From positions 1-64,000 of the forward strand of contig JAHHIE010000029.1 in assembly GCA_019358945.1 (NCBI GenBank): a DNA stretch of 64,000 bases, given 5' to 3'. The DNA is from Stenomitos rutilans HA7619-LM2 (GTDB lineage: Bacteria > Cyanobacteriota > Cyanobacteriia > Leptolyngbyales > Leptolyngbyaceae). Shown one piece after another: positions 62,549 through 64,000 of this stretch. A program made the translations under genes and the position numbers. Position 1 is the stretch's first letter, and every line of letters starts with the position of its first letter. A model generated the notes under the pieces. It was not told the DNA's origin. It ran no database searches and saw only the letters and a program-made list of their open reading frames with translations.

Positions 62549-62953
62549 ATGGATAAAAGCTTTAAGCAAATTCCGATGACTGAACTGAGGGTTAAGTTGC
62601 CTAAATTGCGACGACAGGTTCAGCTAGGAAATCTGCGATTTGTGACGACTCATTATGGTGAAGTCGCTGCCTATGTTCTTCCTCTAAGTGATGTTGAGGA
62701 TGTTTTGAATGAAGAGGGAGATCCCATTGTTAAGCGGTGGGAGGAGATGCCGCTCACGAAATTTCGTGATGAATTAACTAACGCATGGGAACTGTTGTTG
62801 TCGGGAACTGATTGTGTATACCTTACTTTCCACAATCGCCGAGTAGTTGCTTTTGTTAGTCCACGATTGACACGTTACTTGTCATTGCCAATAATTGGCA
62901 ACCCTGATCAAATTTTGTTCTTAACTACTGAATCCGAAAACTTCGTTTCTTAA
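62549..62953 (+). CDS. tandem Phd/YefM-like antitoxin (two copies in one protein)
   Basis: 134 residues from ATG 62549 (MDKSFKQIPMTELRVKL). The first half is Phd/YefM-like (FKQIPMTELRVKLPKLRRQV, RFVTTHYGEVAAYVLPL). The second half repeats the pattern (EMPLTKFRDELTNAWELLLS, VYLTFHNRRVVAFVSPRL). So it appears to be an internal duplication of the antitoxin DNA-binding fold. It lies 13 bases before the RelE-like fusion gene, consistent with a toxin-antitoxin operon. Confidence 0.7.
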   Translation: MDKSFKQIPMTELRVKLPKLRRQVQLGNLRFVTTHYGEVAAYVLPLSDVEDVLNEEGDPIVKRWEEMPLTKFRDELTNAWELLLSGTDCVYLTFHNRRVVAFVSPRLTRYLSLPIIGNPDQILFLTTESENFVS

Positions 62954-62966
62954 GGATTACTTGCGA

Positions 62967-63818
62967 ATGTCGTACAAGTTTGAATATGCCACCGAGTCTA
63001 TAAAGCAGTTCCTTTCCAATCAAAATACCTTTTGGGATGTTGAACTAGAGCATGAGTTGCAGCCTGTTCTCCAGAGGCTTAGAGATTTTGGAGAACTTGA
63101 AGCTGGTGCTAATGTGGGCTTTATGCCAGGTATTACGGAACTTGTGTATGAACTTCAGGGAAAAACTTTCAAGCTTGTATATACAGTCTCGGCAGAACTC
63201 CAAATTGTCAAGTTCTATGAGTGTTATGCAATGTCACATTCAATTGATTGGCAAATCGCGCTGGATGCGATGAGCGATTCTAGCGAGGAATATTATATTC
63301 CTCAAATTGGCGACCACAGAAAATTCTTGAAAGCAATTGATTTAATTAGTCAGAGTGAGATGAATCCGTGCAGTCTGGGATCTGCAATGGGTAGCCGCGC
63401 TAAGAAAGTCAAAGACATTTCTCGCCGAGGTTATTACTACAGTAGCTTTCTAGAAGCGCTAGGCTTGTTGGAGATCCTCAAAATCGACAGCAAAGCTCCC
63501 TGTACCTACAAACTTACTGCGAAAGGAGAATTAATTGCCAAAGCTCCTAACACAGATACGAAAGAGCGTCTATTTGCTGAGGCTTTGCTAGGCTTTTTCC
63601 CACTACAGTTGCTCATTGATGCAACTGCAAGGGATCAAAAGGAGTTGACATCAGAGCTGATTGGAGAAGTCATCCGTCAAACCTCGAAAGACGGTTGTGG
63701 TGGTACAACTAATCCCAGACGAGCTGGTTCGCTCAGATCACTAATTAACTGGGTTTCTCGAATGGCTGGGATTCCAATCTACCATCAGCTTTACATTCCT
63801 AACATTTATGCAGACTAA
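62967..63818 (+). CDS. RelE/HigB-like domain fused to a winged-helix/restriction-associated domain
   Basis: 283 residues from ATG 62967 (a TTG two codons earlier is possible). Residues about 3-95 resemble a RelE/ParE/HigB toxin fold: FEYATESIKQFL, then ELVYELQGKTFKLVYTVSAE. Residues about 130-210 look like a winged helix with a Lys/Arg-rich part (MGSRAKKVKDISRRGYYYSS, LEILKIDSKAPCTYKLTAKG). The last 80 residues end RRAGSLRSLINWVSRMAGI, a motif I associate with restriction-modification accessory regions. Its 3' end overlaps the next ORF by 11 bases. It could be the toxin of the upstream Phd-like antitoxin, or a specificity/regulator subunit. Confidence 0.6.
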   Translation: MSYKFEYATESIKQFLSNQNTFWDVELEHELQPVLQRLRDFGELEAGANVGFMPGITELVYELQGKTFKLVYTVSAELQIVKFYECYAMSHSIDWQIALDAMSDSSEEYYIPQIGDHRKFLKAIDLISQSEMNPCSLGSAMGSRAKKVKDISRRGYYYSSFLEALGLLEILKIDSKAPCTYKLTAKGELIAKAPNTDTKERLFAEALLGFFPLQLLIDATARDQKELTSELIGEVIRQTSKDGCGGTTNPRRAGSLRSLINWVSRMAGIPIYHQLYIPNIYAD

Positions 63819-63993
63819 ATCCTACAACTTCCTGGCACAGTATAAACTCGGCAAACAAGGTGAACAAATCATTGACCGATGGTTGAAGAACATCTACAAA
63901 GTTACGGATGTCTCTGATATTCCTAAATACCAGGAGGCAGGCGTTGATCGAATCATCGAGAGAACAGACGGAACAACAGCAACCGTTGAATAA
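63808..63993 (+). pseudogene. N-terminal part of a PD-(D/E)XK-like nuclease, frame broken at the E-x-K motif
   Basis: 61 codons: KSYNFLAQYKLGKQGEQIID, then EAGVDRIIE and TTATVE followed by two stops. The layout (Gly-Gln-Gly-Glu helix, Asp in GVDRI, then a strand ending in E) is that of restriction-type PD-(D/E)XK cores, where D...E-x-K coordinates metal. The DNA at the break is GAATAATAAGTTG; removing one A gives GAA TAT AAG TTG (E-Y-K-L), restoring the catalytic motif. The window ends 7 bases later, so the remainder is unseen. Confidence 0.6.
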
Positions 63994-64000
63994 TAAGTTG

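Noticed and set aside
1-64000. CRISPR array, rRNA operon or intact tRNA gene
   Set aside because: No regularly spaced identical repeats of 24-40 bp, no rRNA-like sequence and no complete tRNA cloverleaf were seen on either strand.

Overview
The window comes from a cyanobacterial chromosome, probably a filamentous or Leptolyngbya/Oscillatoria-like strain. The grounds are the very frequent HIP1-type palindromes (GCGATCGC and GATCG variants) in nearly all core genes, a CcmK-type carboxysome shell gene, an NdbB-like demethylphylloquinone reductase/NDH-2, DUF4912, BFN/DUF151, Uma2 and DUF1400 proteins, and short dispersed intergenic repeats typical of the phylum. Assignments rest on reading the sequence and remembered family signatures; no database search was possible.

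Layout. 0-5 kb: 3' end of a probable transposase, two small hypothetical genes, alanine dehydrogenase (ald), a 1 kb GC-rich segment without HIP1 sites, thiS, and an Eis-like acetyltransferase. 5.6-8.7 kb: the fatty-acid/phospholipid set plsX-fabH-fabD on the minus strand. 9.5-20.3 kb: a secreted PLD-type nuclease-like lipoprotein with EF-hand and ComEA-like HhH, NdbB, a pentapeptide-repeat protein, HAD hydrolase, NurA-domain protein, Uma2, riboflavin synthase, bifunctional nuclease and aldo/keto reductase. 20.3-34 kb: a solo CcmK shell protein, a PstS-like/DUF4912 fusion, a DUF58-linked membrane-protein module (DUF58, SpoIIM, RDD and two paralogous membrane proteins split over two loci), PhoD and PhoU. 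34-54 kb: SLH-like lipoprotein, methyltransferase, NDP-sugar pyrophosphorylase/phosphomannomutase-like fusion, ssb, FHA protein, recA, xseA-xseB, STAS protein, a 1191-residue REC-PAS-PAS-GAF-GAF-GAF histidine kinase, a DUF1400-SGNH hydrolase and RlpA. DNA repair is well represented (ssb, recA, xseAB, NurA-type).

54.6-64 kb is an accessory island. Its left edge is a 46-bp 3' half of a tRNA-Thr(UGU) gene on the minus strand, the scar expected where an integrative element used a tRNA gene. The geometry predicts that the element runs rightwards out of the window and that an intact tRNA-Thr lies beyond 64 kb. Inside are a MITE, a frameshifted DUF2779 nuclease-like gene, an M15-like peptidase, an orphan ParD-like antitoxin, a DUF433/DUF5615 toxin-antitoxin pair, a decayed DNA-phosphorothioation-associated methyltransferase gene, a tandem Phd/YefM-like antitoxin with a RelE-like/winged-helix fusion and a PD-(D/E)XK-like ORF, and an AT-rich two-gene NLR-type operon.

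The most interesting candidate system is that operon (58401-61098). A small hydrophobic/helical protein ends in three copies, 27 residues apart, of a G-N-x-x-hydrophobic-G motif. It is followed after 4 bp by an NB-ARC-type STAND NTPase that carries one copy of the same motif at its N terminus, then a transmembrane segment and an ARC6/IMS-like (DUF4101) C-terminal domain. This is the architecture expected of an amyloid-signalling NLR/effector pair. The signalling role is inference.
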